Positions 26,438 through 35,698 of a stretch of 64,000 nucleotides of DNA are shown piece by piece. A model generated the notes under the pieces. That model worked only from the letters and a program-made list of their open reading frames with translations. It searched no databases and had not been told where the DNA came from. A program made the position numbers and the translations under genes. Origin of the DNA: Lysobacter enzymogenes (GTDB lineage: Bacteria; Pseudomonadota; Gammaproteobacteria; Xanthomonadales; Xanthomonadaceae); the NCBI RefSeq assembly GCF_017355525.1, contig NZ_CP067395.1:3565001-3629000 (forward strand), written 5' to 3'. How positions within the stretch are numbered: the stretch's first letter is position 1; each line of letters begins with the position of its first letter.

Positions 26438-27349
26438 ATGAACCTGCACCTGCTGCGCGTGTTCCTGACCGTGGTCGAACAGCAAGGCTTCTCGCGCGCG
26501 GCCGAAACCCTGTTCGTGAGCCAGTCGGCGGTGTCCAAGGCGGTGCGCGAGCTGGAAAGCCAGCTCGACCTGCCGCTGCTGGAGCGCACCGGCAGCGACG
26601 GCAAGGCGGTGCGCGGCGGCGTCCACGGCATCGCCCTGACCGACCACGGCCGCGCCCTGTTCGAACACGCCCGCGCGATCTTCGCCCTGGAGCGCATCGC
26701 CATCGAGGACATCCGCGACCGGGTCGAACTGCGCCAGGGCCGGCTGCGCATCGGCGCCAGCACCACGGTCGCGGCGTACTGGCTGCCGCAGCAGCTCGGG
26801 CCGTTCATGCGCCGGCACCCGCAGTTGGCGACCGAGCTGATCGTCGGCAACACCGAACAGATCAGTCGCGCGGTGATCGATTGCGCGGTCGACATCGGCT
26901 ACGTCGAAGGTTCGGTCGACGACCCGCGCATCGCCGCCAGCCATTGGCGCGACGAACCGCTGCGCCTGATCGCCGCCGCCGACAGCGCGCTCGGCGCGCG
27001 CCGGCGGCCGACCATCGGCGAACTCTCGCGCCAGACCTGGCTGCTGCGCGAACCCGGCTCGGGCACGCGCCAGGTCGCCCAGTCGCTGTTCGCCGCGCGC
27101 GCCATCGCGCCCGCGCGCACGGTCGAGATCGGCAGCAACGAAGCCATCGCCCGCGCCGTCGCCGCGGGCGCCGGCATCGCCCTGCTGCCGGCGACCGTGG
27201 TCGCCGACCTGATCCTGATGCAGCGGGTGCGCCCGATCGCGCTCGGCGAAGACGAAACCCTGAGCCGGCCGCTGTACCGGCTGGAACTGGCCAATCGGCC
27301 GCGCGCGCCGGCGTTGCAGGCGTTTCTCGAGGAAGAACGCGAGGCGTGA
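26438..27349 (+). CDS. LysR family transcriptional regulator (YeiE-like)
   Basis: 303-residue regulator. The N-terminal winged helix is clear: MNLHLLRVFLTVVEQQGFSRAAETLFVSQSAVSKAVRELESQLDLPLLERT. The substrate-binding domain follows from ~residue 95 (GRLRIGASTTVAAYWLPQQLGPFMRRHPQ) to the end. It is divergent from yeiH and most likely controls it through the operator between them. The inducing ligand is unknown; sulfite or a related anion would fit what is known of YeiE, as inference. Confidence 0.92.
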   Translation: MNLHLLRVFLTVVEQQGFSRAAETLFVSQSAVSKAVRELESQLDLPLLERTGSDGKAVRGGVHGIALTDHGRALFEHARAIFALERIAIEDIRDRVELRQGRLRIGASTTVAAYWLPQQLGPFMRRHPQLATELIVGNTEQISRAVIDCAVDIGYVEGSVDDPRIAASHWRDEPLRLIAAADSALGARRRPTIGELSRQTWLLREPGSGTRQVAQSLFAARAIAPARTVEIGSNEAIARAVAAGAGIALLPATVVADLILMQRVRPIALGEDETLSRPLYRLELANRPRAPALQAFLEEEREA

Positions 27350-27540
27350 GCGCGCGTGCCGCGCCCGGCGAATGCGATCGCGGTGTGGAGGCGGCGGAAC
27401 GTGCTGGGTGGATGCGCGCTCGGTCGATGCGCGCTCGATGGACGAACGCTAGAGCGCGCGCGGCGACGTCACGTCGCGCAGACCGACCGGAACTTGGCAG
27501 CGCTCGAGCGCTGCGTGCGCTCAGCCAAGGAGCATCCGGC

Positions 27541-28209
<669 letters not shown>

Positions 28210-28476
28210 ATGATCGACCTGAACTATATCGACGACCTCGCCCGCCGCCTCAGCACCCTGGTTCCGCCGGGCGTGCGCGAAGGCCGCGAAGAAATGCAGC
28301 AGAACTTCAAGTCCGTGCTGCAGACCGGCTTGACCAAGCTCGACCTGGTCACCCGCGAGGAATTCGAGGTGCAACGCGCGGTGCTGCTGCGCACCCGCGA
28401 GAAGCTCGAAGAACTGCAGCGCACCGTGGCCGAGCTCGAAGCCCGGCTCGACGACGCGCCCGCGCCCCAGCACTGA
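28210..28476 (+). CDS. ubiK: Ubiquinone biosynthesis accessory factor UbiK (YqiC/BMFP family)
   Basis: 88-residue helical protein, MIDLNYIDDLARRLSTLVPPGVREGREEMQQNFKSVLQ..., ending in a coiled coil (RTREKLEELQRTVAELEARL). This matches the BMFP domain of UbiK, which binds UbiJ and supports the late ubiquinone hydroxylation complex. ubiJ-ubiB lie 31 kb away in the same window. It is followed 9 nt later by comM, so the two are probably one transcript. Confidence 0.9.
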   Translation: MIDLNYIDDLARRLSTLVPPGVREGREEMQQNFKSVLQTGLTKLDLVTREEFEVQRAVLLRTREKLEELQRTVAELEARLDDAPAPQH

Positions 28477-28485
28477 GTTCCCGCC

Positions 28486-30012
28486 ATGAACCTGGCGCTC
28501 GTGCACAGCCGTGCGCGAACGGGGGTGCGTGCGCCGGCGGTACGCGTCGAAGTGCATCTGGCCGGCGGCCTGCCGTGCATGAACATCGTCGGCCTGCCCG
28601 AGGCCGCGGTGCGCGAGGCCAAGGACCGGGTGCGCGCGGCGATCCAGTCGGCGCAGTACGAATTCCCGCAGCGACGCATCACCGTCAACCTCGCGCCCGC
28701 CGATCTGCCCAAGGACGGCGGCCGCTACGACCTGGCCATTGCGCTCGGCATCCTCGCCGCCAGCGGGCAGCTGCCGCTGCCGGCCTTCGCCGACTGCGAA
28801 TTCCTCGGCGAACTCGGCCTCACCGGCGAGCTGCGCGCGATCGACGGCGTGCTGCCGGCGGCGCTGGCCGCGGCCGACGCGGGGCGCCGGCTGGTGGTGC
28901 CGGCCGGCAACGGCAGCGAAGCGGCGCTGGCCAGCCGGGTCGAGGCGCGCACCGCGCGCACGCTGTCGGAAGTCTGCTCGATGCTGTGCGAACGCAGCCA
29001 GCTGCCGCGCGCGCAAGCGCCCGCGATCGTGCGCGCGCCCGAGCCGGACATGCGCGACGTGCGCGGCCAGGCGCAGGCGCGGCGCGCGCTGGAGATCGCC
29101 GCGGCCGGCGGCCACCACCTGTTGCTGATCGGCCCGCCCGGCTGCGGCAAGACCTTGCTCGCCTCGCGCTTGCCCGGCCTGCTGCCCGAAGCCAGCGAAG
29201 ACGAAGCGCTGGAAACCGCGGCGATCGCTTCGGTCGGCGGCGGCGGCCACGGCCGCGCGCTGGATCCGGCGCGCTGGCGCCAGCGGCCGTTCCGCGCGCC
29301 GCACCACACCGCCAGCGCGGTCGCGCTGGTCGGCGGCGGCGCCGATCCGCGTCCGGGCGAAATCTCGCTCGCGCACCACGGCGTGCTGTTCCTCGACGAG
29401 TTGCCCGAATGGGAGCGGCGCGCGTTGGAAGTGCTGCGCGAACCGCTGGAATCGGGCGTGGTCACGGTCGCGCGCGCGGCGCGCAGCGCCGAGTTTCCGG
29501 CGCGCTTCCAGCTGGTCGCGGCGATGAATCCCTGCCCCTGCGGCTGGGCCGGCGACAGCAGCGCGCGCTGCCGCTGCAGCGCCGACCTCATCCATCGCTA
29601 TCGTTCGCGCCTGTCCGGCCCGTTGCTGGACCGCATCGACCTGCACATCGAGGTGCCGCGGCTGCCGCCGGCGGCGCTGCGGCCGGACCAGCCCGACGGC
29701 GAGTCCAGCGCGGCGATCCGCGAACGCGTGAGCGCTGCGCGCCGCCTGCAGACCGAACGCAGCGGCAAGCACAACGCGCGCCTGGACCAGGCCGACACCA
29801 ACCGCCATTGCCGCTTGAGCGAATCCGATCAGGCCCTGCTGGAACGCGCGGTCGACGCGCTGCAATTGTCGGCGCGGTCGATGCACCGGATCCTGCGCGT
29901 GGCCCGCACCATCGCCGACCTCGCCGGTTGCGAGGCCATCGCCACCGCGCATCTGAGCGAAGCCATCGGCTATCGGCGCGCGGACCGCGACAGCGCGACG
30001 CGGGCGGCGTAA
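28486..30012 (+). CDS. comM: YifB/ComM family Mg-chelatase-like AAA+ ATPase
   Basis: 508-residue hexameric helicase-like ATPase; ComM promotes branch migration during natural transformation in other gammaproteobacteria. The N-terminal ChlI-like domain is MNLALVHSRARTGVRAPAVRVEVHLAGGLPCMNIVGLPEAAVREAKDRVRAA. The AAA+ core has Walker A GPPGCGKTLLA, Walker B GVLFLDELPEW and sensor-type AAMNPCPCGWAGD. The C-terminal region has RYRSRLSGPLLDRIDLHIEVPRLP and LDQADTNRHCRLSESD. Co-located with ubiK. Implies competence potential, not proof of it. Confidence 0.95.
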   Translation: MNLALVHSRARTGVRAPAVRVEVHLAGGLPCMNIVGLPEAAVREAKDRVRAAIQSAQYEFPQRRITVNLAPADLPKDGGRYDLAIALGILAASGQLPLPAFADCEFLGELGLTGELRAIDGVLPAALAAADAGRRLVVPAGNGSEAALASRVEARTARTLSEVCSMLCERSQLPRAQAPAIVRAPEPDMRDVRGQAQARRALEIAAAGGHHLLLIGPPGCGKTLLASRLPGLLPEASEDEALETAAIASVGGGGHGRALDPARWRQRPFRAPHHTASAVALVGGGADPRPGEISLAHHGVLFLDELPEWERRALEVLREPLESGVVTVARAARSAEFPARFQLVAAMNPCPCGWAGDSSARCRCSADLIHRYRSRLSGPLLDRIDLHIEVPRLPPAALRPDQPDGESSAAIRERVSAARRLQTERSGKHNARLDQADTNRHCRLSESDQALLERAVDALQLSARSMHRILRVARTIADLAGCEAIATAHLSEAIGYRRADRDSATRAA

Positions 30013-30163
30013 CGCAGCGTTCCGGCCGCGGCCGCCGGGACCTCGCCGCCGCCCGCCGGGACACGCTTTCGCCGCGAAAAAGCGCGGCGGCGCGGGTTCG
30101 CGACCGCGCTGCACGCTTGCGCCACGGCCCACGGCGGCCCGCGCCGCGGCCGCCGGCCTGGGC

Positions 30164-30169
30164 TATAGT
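30164..30169 (+). promoter_or_regulatory. Probable -10 box for the AraC-type regulator
   Basis: TATAGT at 30164-30169 in a very GC-rich gap, about 72 nt before the ATG at 30242. The -35 region is not clear. Confidence 0.35.
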
Positions 30170-30241
30170 CGCCGCGCGGACCCGGCCACGGCAGGCGACG
30201 GCCCGCCGGCCGCGGCGCGCGGCGCCATCGAGGCCTCCGGC

Positions 30242-31072
30242 ATGTCCGAGTTCACCGTCCATAGCCTGCTCAAGACGCCGACCGTGACGGTCCGCGATGT
30301 CTATTGCCGCGGCGAGTGCAAGCACCGCAGCGCCGAGGAATGCGCCGCCGCGACCCATCTGGTGTTCCCGTATCGCGGCGTGTACGTACGCCATGTCGGC
30401 GAGCAGGCGACCGTGGCCGAGGCCAGCCAGGTGCTGTTCTTCAATGCCGGCGAGGGTTACCGGGTCAGCCATCCGATCGAAGGCGGCGACGCCAGCCTAT
30501 CGGTGTCGGTGGCCGAGCCGATGCTGCGCGAAATGGCGCCGAAGACGCTGTTGCGCGACGGCGAGGAACTGTCGTTCCGCCAGCCGCGCCTGCGCATCGA
30601 CCCGCGCGCGCAGTCGCTGGCGATGCTGCTGCGCCACAGCCTGCGCCAGGGCATCGCCGAGCCGCTGGAAGCCGAGAGCCTGGCGCTGACCCTGGTGCAG
30701 CGCGCGCTCGGCCCGCGCACCGCGCACATCGCCGGCGCCAGCGCGGGCCAGCAGCGGTTGGTGGAACGGGCCAAGCTGGTGCTGGTCAGCGATCTGTCGC
30801 GGCGCTGGACCCTGGCCGAGATCGCCGCCGAAGTCGGGGTGTCGCCGGTCTATCTGACCCAAGTGTTCCAGCGCGTGGAAGGGCTGCCGCTGTACCGCTA
30901 CCAGTTGCGCTTGCGCCTGGCGCGGTCGCTGGATCTGCTCGGCGAGTACGAGGACCTGAGCGCGTTGAGCCAGGATCTGGGGTTTTCCAGCCACAGCCAT
31001 TTCAGTGCCGCGTTCCAGCAGACCTACGGGCGTTCGCCGTCGGAATTCCGGCAGTCGGCGCTGTATCGCTGA
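30242..31072 (+). CDS. AraC family transcriptional regulator
   Basis: 276-residue regulator. An N-terminal cupin-like sensor (about 1-150) contains CRGECKHRSAEE with two Cys and a His that might bind metal. A C-terminal double HTH is evident: RRWTLAEIAAEVGVSPVYLTQVFQRVEGLPLYRYQLRLRLARSLDLL, then DLSALSQDLGFSSHSHFSAAFQQTYGRSPSEFR. No divergently transcribed target is present; it follows comM by 229 nt and precedes a REP pair, so its targets are probably elsewhere. Confidence 0.9.
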   Translation: MSEFTVHSLLKTPTVTVRDVYCRGECKHRSAEECAAATHLVFPYRGVYVRHVGEQATVAEASQVLFFNAGEGYRVSHPIEGGDASLSVSVAEPMLREMAPKTLLRDGEELSFRQPRLRIDPRAQSLAMLLRHSLRQGIAEPLEAESLALTLVQRALGPRTAHIAGASAGQQRLVERAKLVLVSDLSRRWTLAEIAAEVGVSPVYLTQVFQRVEGLPLYRYQLRLRLARSLDLLGEYEDLSALSQDLGFSSHSHFSAAFQQTYGRSPSEFRQSALYR

Positions 31073-31116
31073 TCTCCCGGCGAAGCCGCTGCCACCGCGG
31101 CCGCAGGCCGCGCGAT

Positions 31117-31275
31117 GCAGGAGCGGCGCGAGCCGCGACACCGGATGCGGTGGGCGCAAACGGACCGACCCAAGCCCGGCCGCGCAGGGTTCCAATCGAC
31201 GGCCCGGCATCGCCAGCTTCGGCAGGAAGCGTGGTATCGCACCGCATCCGGTGTCGCGGCTCGCGCCGCTCCTAC
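31117..31275. repeat. Long imperfect inverted repeat built on a REP pair
   Basis: Plus REP 31117-31139 (degenerate head GCAG for GTAG) and minus REP 31253-31275. The homology continues inward as CACCGGATGCGGTG and CACCGCATCCGGTG, so the two arms pair over about 35 nt around an ~80-nt centre. This fills most of the 316-nt gap before the small Cys-rich gene. Confidence 0.75.
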
Positions 31276-31388
31276 AGGGGCCCCGGCCGGCCCCTCGGAC
31301 CCCGATCGCTAAATTTTCTGACAGCGCCTACCCCGCCCGCGGTGGCCTACTGTGCCTGCCCACTCCCGGGCGCCTTCGGAGAATCCCC

Positions 31389-31544
31389 ATGAGCGAGAAG
31401 ACCTGCGCGGCCTGCGACTGTCCGCTCGACGAGAACGCGTTCCAGGTGAAGGTCGGCGGCAAGACCGTCGAGGTGTGCTGCGAGGAATGCGCGCAGAAAC
31501 TCGACGCGGCCTACGTCTCGGCGCAGTCGCCCGGCGGCAACTGA
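31389..31544 (+). CDS. 51-residue Cys-rich, probably metal-binding protein
   Basis: Tiny protein MSEKTCAACDCPLDENAFQV... with six cysteines arranged C6-x2-C9-x-C11 and C30-C31-x2-C34. The spacing looks like a two-knuckle zinc or copper site of the TRASH/YHS sort. It has GGAG eight bases before the ATG. No signal peptide; cytosolic. The short length, clustered Cys pairs and central KVGGKTVEVCCEECA make it a credible gene, though the function is unknown. Neighbours give no hint beyond the following Tat-exported hydrolase. Confidence 0.75.
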   Translation: MSEKTCAACDCPLDENAFQVKVGGKTVEVCCEECAQKLDAAYVSAQSPGGN

Positions 31545-31787
31545 TCGTTCCGAAAAACGCACGCGGCGCGCTCTGGAAAACGCGTCGGCCCGTGCCTAAG
31601 TCGCCTGTGTGCGGATCCTGGCGCATCGCCTGCCGATAAGGGGGTAGCGGGCGCCGGCTGCACGCATTCAAGACATCGCGGCGCTCGCGCCGCATTCCGA
31701 TAACGCAACGTCCCAAGGCGGCGCCCGCAGCGCCGTTGCGGGCCTCTGCACGCCCGCGACGGCGCTGCGCACCCTAGGAGTTCCCCC

Positions 31788-32801
31788 ATGAACCGCAGAA
31801 ATTTCCTGTTGGGCGGCGCCGGCTTCATCGCCGCCGGCAGCCTCGGCGCCATCGTCCACGCCGCCGCGCGCGGCGCCGCCGCGGGCGGCGCGCAGGCGAC
31901 CGCCGGCCTCGACCTCAGCGCCGCCGAGTTCCACGCCAGCCGCAAGTTCGCCCACACCGCGTTCGGCGACATCGCCTACGTCGAACGCGGCGAAGGCCCG
32001 GCCGCGCTGTTCCTGCACGGCTTCCCGCTCAACAGCTATCAATGGCGCGGCGCGCTGCCGCGGCTGGCGCCGTACCGGCGCTGCATCGCGCCGGACTGGC
32101 TGGGTCTGGGCTACACCCGCGTGGCCGACGGCCAGGCCGTGGATCCCGATGCGCAGGTGGCGATGATCGTGGCGCTGATGGACCAACTCGGCATCGACAG
32201 CGCCGACCTGGTCGCCAACGACAGCGGCGGCGCCATCGCCCAGTTGCTGCTGACCCGCCATCCCGAGCGCGTGCGCACGGTGCTGCTGACCAACTGCGAC
32301 ACCGAATTCGACAACCCGCCGCCGAAGCTGGTGCCGGTGATCGAACTGTCCAAGCAAGGCCGCTTCGTCGACGAATGGCTGGCGCCGTGGTGGCAGGACA
32401 AGGCGCTGGCGCGCTCGCCGAACGGTTTCGGCGGCATGTGCTACGCCGATCCGTCGCATCCCGACGACGACGCCATCGACATGTACTTCGGCCCGCTGCT
32501 GTCGACCGACAAGCGCAAGGCGCTGACTCATGCGTACGCGATGGGCCTGGAGCGCAACGTGCTCGAAGGCATCGGTCCGTTGCTGGGCAAGAGCCGCGCG
32601 CCGACGCGGGTGCTGTGGGGCATGGCCGACGACATTTTCGACAACAAGCAGGCGCAGCCGCTGGCCGATGCGTTCGGGCAATCGCGCGGGCTGCGCAAGC
32701 TCGACGGGCTCAAGCTGTTCTGGCCGGAAGAACGCCCGGACGTGATCGCCGAGGAAGCGCAGCGCTTGTGGGCGGCGTGGGCGCCGCAGCGGGTGCGGTG
32801 A
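31788..32801 (+). CDS. Tat-exported alpha/beta hydrolase
   Basis: 337-residue alpha/beta-hydrolase with a twin-arginine signal (MNRRNFLLGGAGFIAAGSLGAI), so folded before export. Oxyanion region FLHGFPLNSYQWRG and nucleophile elbow LVANDSGGAIAQLLL are visible. The Asp in AND-SG aligns with the Asp nucleophile of haloalkane dehalogenases (V-H-D-W-G), while the next Ser could also be the nucleophile in a G-x-S-x-G-like reading, so dehalogenase or epoxide-hydrolase versus esterase activity is open. VLWGMADDIFD probably holds the acid. No partner genes adjacent. Confidence 0.85.
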   Translation: MNRRNFLLGGAGFIAAGSLGAIVHAAARGAAAGGAQATAGLDLSAAEFHASRKFAHTAFGDIAYVERGEGPAALFLHGFPLNSYQWRGALPRLAPYRRCIAPDWLGLGYTRVADGQAVDPDAQVAMIVALMDQLGIDSADLVANDSGGAIAQLLLTRHPERVRTVLLTNCDTEFDNPPPKLVPVIELSKQGRFVDEWLAPWWQDKALARSPNGFGGMCYADPSHPDDDAIDMYFGPLLSTDKRKALTHAYAMGLERNVLEGIGPLLGKSRAPTRVLWGMADDIFDNKQAQPLADAFGQSRGLRKLDGLKLFWPEERPDVIAEEAQRLWAAWAPQRVR

Positions 32802-32883
32802 GCGTAGCGGGTACACGGACGCGGACGCCGCTACGTTGCGTGGAGCGCAGCGGCTGTGTGGGTGTGGACGCCGCAACGACGCA

Positions 32884-33050
32884 TTGAGCGCTGTGATTGT
32901 TGCAACACAAACGTCGTCGTGTTGCGTCCATCGTAGCGGTTGCGAATACGCGCACGCTGCAGCGGCCCGTTGAGCGCAGTGATTGTGGAAACGTCGACAT
33001 TGCCGCGTTGCGTCGAGCGAAACCGCTGCATGCGGCGTTTTGCGCGCAGC
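32884..33050. repeat. Degenerate direct repeats, period ~86 nt
   Basis: TTGAGCGC-GTGATTGT occurs at 32884 and 32970, each followed by GTTGCGTC.A.CG and an AACCGCTGC-like stretch. Upstream 32830-32850 shows a further partial match (GTTGCGTGGAGCGCAGCGG). Non-coding; it lies between the hydrolase and the RiPP-like locus. Confidence 0.55.
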
Positions 33051-33060
33051 GGTGCAGCGT

Positions 33061-34158
33061 TCAACCGACGTCGCTGCGGCCGCCGTCGCGGCCGCGATCG
33101 AGCAAGTCCTGAGCCTGCCGCGCCAGTTCGCGGGTCAGCGCGAACGCGTCCAGCGCATGCGCGCGCCGCGCCTGGCCCGACCACAGCGACATGAAGCCGT
33201 CGTCGCCGGCGGCCTCGGCGTTCGCCCGCAGCGGCGCCAGCGCGGCGCCGGCGCCGGGGAAGGCCGGCGCCAGCGGCGACAGCGGCCCGAGTTCGCGCAT
33301 GACCCGGTTGACCACGCCACGCGCGGGCCGGCCGCTGAACAGGTTGGTCAGCGCGGTGTCGTCGCCGTCGCCGGCGTGCAGCGCGCGCCGGTGCAGCGGC
33401 GAGATCGTCGCTTCCGGGCAGAACAGATACGCGGTGCCGACCTGCACCGCCGCCGCGCCGAGCGCGAACGCCGCGGCGATGCCGCGGCCGTCGAAGATGC
33501 CGCCGGCGGCGATCACCGGCACGCCGACCGCATCGGCCACGCGCGGCAGCAGCGCGAACAGGCCGGCTTGCGCGCTGACGTCTTCGCCGTCGAGGAACAC
33601 GCCGCGGTGGCCGCCGGCTTCGTTGCCTTGCACGACGATCGCGTCGCAGCCGCGCCGTTGCAGCCACACCGCCTCGGCGACGGTGGTGGCCGAGGCGATC
33701 GCGCGCGCGCCGCTGGCGCGCACGCGTTCGAGCAAGGCCGGCTCGGGCAGGCCGAAGTGGAAGCTCGCGACCTGCGGCCGCAGTTCTTCGACCAGCGCGC
33801 ACCACGCCTCGTCGAACGGCGCGCGCGCGGCCGCGGCGACGGCGGCGTCGGGATCCAGGCCGAATTCGAGGTAGTACGGGCGCAGCCGCTGGCGCCACGC
33901 GGCGTCGCGCGCCGGGTCCGGCGCGGCGGCGCGATGGCAGAAGAAATTGAGGTTCACCGGCGCGTCGACCGCGGCGCGGAACTGCGCGACCTGTTCGCGC
34001 GCCTGCGCCGGCGACAGCATCGCGCACGGCAGCGAGCCCAGCGCGCCGGCGCGCGCGGCGGCGATCGCCAGCTCGGCGTTCTGCGCGCCGGCCATCGGCG
34101 CCTGCACGATCGGCAAGGCGATGCCGAACAAGTCCTGGATACGGCGGTCTGGCCACAT
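33061..34158 (-). CDS. Nitronate monooxygenase-like FMN enzyme
   Basis: 365-residue TIM-barrel flavoprotein of the 2-nitropropane dioxygenase/NMO family. Motifs: IVQAPMAGAQNAELAIAAARAGALGSLPCAMLSP at the N-terminus, VNLNFFCHRAAAP, VVQGNEAGGHRG (phosphate-binding loop), VPVIAAGGIFDGRGIAAAFALGAAAVQVGTAYLFCPEA, and RPARGVVNRVMRELG. The start is the ATG at 34158; an upstream ATG at 34191 would add 11 residues. It lies 86 nt downstream of the SagB-like gene on the same strand, so the two may form an operon and it may tailor the peptide; it could equally be a detoxification enzyme. Confidence 0.88.
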   Translation of the reverse strand: MWPDRRIQDLFGIALPIVQAPMAGAQNAELAIAAARAGALGSLPCAMLSPAQAREQVAQFRAAVDAPVNLNFFCHRAAAPDPARDAAWRQRLRPYYLEFGLDPDAAVAAAARAPFDEAWCALVEELRPQVASFHFGLPEPALLERVRASGARAIASATTVAEAVWLQRRGCDAIVVQGNEAGGHRGVFLDGEDVSAQAGLFALLPRVADAVGVPVIAAGGIFDGRGIAAAFALGAAAVQVGTAYLFCPEATISPLHRRALHAGDGDDTALTNLFSGRPARGVVNRVMRELGPLSPLAPAFPGAGAALAPLRANAEAAGDDGFMSLWSGQARRAHALDAFALTRELARQAQDLLDRGRDGGRSDVG

Positions 34159-34244
34159 GCGTGCGCGCTCCGTGGAGGATGCGCGCAGCATGCCACCGGC
34201 CGCGCGCGCCGTGTTGGCGCGCTGTGGCGAACGTGCGCGCGCGC

Positions 34245-35414
34245 TCAGTCCCGCGGCCAGACCGCGCCGGCCGGATCGAACTCGGAGGTGCCCATGCGTT
34301 CGCCGCGCCAGCCGAAGCCGCAGACCGCGAGCGGGCCTTCGGCCAGCGGGTCCAGGCCGAAGCCGCGCTCGATGTCGACTTCGTTGATCGCCGAGGTCAC
34401 GAACGCGCCGAGCCCGAGCTCGGTCGCGCTCAGATACAGCGTCTGCGACAGATGCCCGCTGTCGAGCAGCAGCGCGCGATACGCCTTGGCGTGGCGGCGG
34501 TACTTCCAGAAGCTGCGCGCATAGCGCGGCGCCAGCACCGCCAGCGCGTGCGCGTCGGCGAACCAATGCTGGCCGGCGACCGCCTGCGCGGCGAACTCGG
34601 CCAGCGGCGCGGCCGGCGCCGGCATCGGCTCCAGTGCGTGCTCGACCGGGTGGTAGTGGTACAGCCCGGGCGCCACGCCGTCGACGTTCTGCACGATCAG
34701 ATACGCCTCGGTCGCGTGCAGGCCGCCGCCGGACGGCGTGTGCTTCTTCAGGAACACGGTGTCGTCGCTGATCCGCACCTGCGCCTGCGCGGCGAACACG
34801 CGCCGTAGCATGCGCGCGAAGCGCTCGTACGGCAGCGCGCGCGCGGCGTCGAAGTTGCGGCAGGTGGCGCGGCGCGCCAGCAGCCGCTCGAACTCGCCGT
34901 CGTCCAGCCGCGGCAGCGGCAGGCGCGCGGCGGCCGGCGCGCGCTCGACTACGTGCGGCGGCGGCGCGCCGAGGCGGCGGCGGATCTCGGCCGCGGTGGT
35001 CAGTTCGTTCTCGTCCATCGCCGCGGCGCTGTCCGTGCCCTGCCAGCGCGCCATGCGGTGGGCCAGCGCGGCCGGCGGCCACCAGTGCGCGGCGCGCACC
35101 GCCTCGTCGCGCTCGCGGTGGGCGGCGCGGGCTTCGTCGTCGCCGATCAGCAGGCCGGCCTGCAGCAAGGCCTCGCAGGCCTGCGGGGCCAGCGCGCGCA
35201 CGTCCTCGGCCGGCAGCCACGCGTGCGCGCCGACCGCGCCGAGCAGCTCGCGCTCGTCGGCGCCGATCTCCACCTCCGCCTCCAGGTGCGGCGCCAGCGC
35301 CAGCCATTGGCGCTGGCTGTGCAGGCCGTTGCCGCCGCTGAGCAGCGAGTTCAGGTCGAACGACAGGGTTTCGCGCGGTTCGATGAATACGATGGAGCAG
35401 CGGCGGATGCGCAT
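34245..35414 (-). CDS. SagB-like peptide maturation dehydrogenase
   Basis: 389-residue FMN-dependent oxidoreductase of the SagB/ThcOx nitroreductase type. The C-terminal half has RRATCRNFDAARALPYERFARML (FMN site), HTPSGGGLHATEAYLIVQNVDGVAPGLYHYHPVEHALEPM, LDSGHLSQTLYLSATELGLGAFVTSAINEVDIERGFGLDP and GFGWRGERMG. The N-terminal ~140 residues (MRIRRCSIVFIEPRETLSFDL...) are family-specific and may bind the leader peptide. From memory, relatives are annotated as putative peptide maturation dehydrogenase beside NHLP-type peptides in Xanthomonadaceae. SagB enzymes oxidise azolines to azoles, but no YcaO cyclodehydratase is nearby. It is divergent from the precursor gene. Confidence 0.88.
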   Translation of the reverse strand: MRIRRCSIVFIEPRETLSFDLNSLLSGGNGLHSQRQWLALAPHLEAEVEIGADERELLGAVGAHAWLPAEDVRALAPQACEALLQAGLLIGDDEARAAHRERDEAVRAAHWWPPAALAHRMARWQGTDSAAAMDENELTTAAEIRRRLGAPPPHVVERAPAAARLPLPRLDDGEFERLLARRATCRNFDAARALPYERFARMLRRVFAAQAQVRISDDTVFLKKHTPSGGGLHATEAYLIVQNVDGVAPGLYHYHPVEHALEPMPAPAAPLAEFAAQAVAGQHWFADAHALAVLAPRYARSFWKYRRHAKAYRALLLDSGHLSQTLYLSATELGLGAFVTSAINEVDIERGFGLDPLAEGPLAVCGFGWRGERMGTSEFDPAGAVWPRD

Positions 35415-35501
35415 GGCGGCGGGCGGGTCTCGGCGACGGCGGGCTCGGCGGCGGTGCACGAACCGCGGCCTGCGCGTGCCGGACAGCACGGCGGCCGCGG
35501 C

Positions 35502-35507
35502 TAGAAT
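35502..35507 (+). promoter_or_regulatory. Possible -10 box for the precursor transcript
   Basis: TAGAAT followed by AGGCG in the 284-nt divergent gap; no matching -35 is evident. A GGGGGAACTGGGGAAC stretch before the precursor ATG gives a purine-rich ribosome site. Confidence 0.3.
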
Positions 35508-35698
35508 AGGCGATGGACGCCGCACCGGCTCGCACACGCCGCGCGGCGGCCCGGCGCCGGGCGCCGACCCGACTTTGCTGAACGACGCATTTGACCTGTC
35601 GCTGCGGGTTGTCGCGTTGTCCCTGCTTGACCGGGGCGGCCGTACGGCGCCGCTTTACGCCCGAATCGGGCAATCACGGGGGAACTGGGGAACTACCT

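Noticed and set aside
33061..35673. A long frame running through the nitronate monooxygenase-like gene into the SagB-like gene region as one fusion
   Set aside because: The real nitronate-monooxygenase-like gene begins at 34158; upstream codons in that frame are out of frame with the SagB-like protein and have no similarity.
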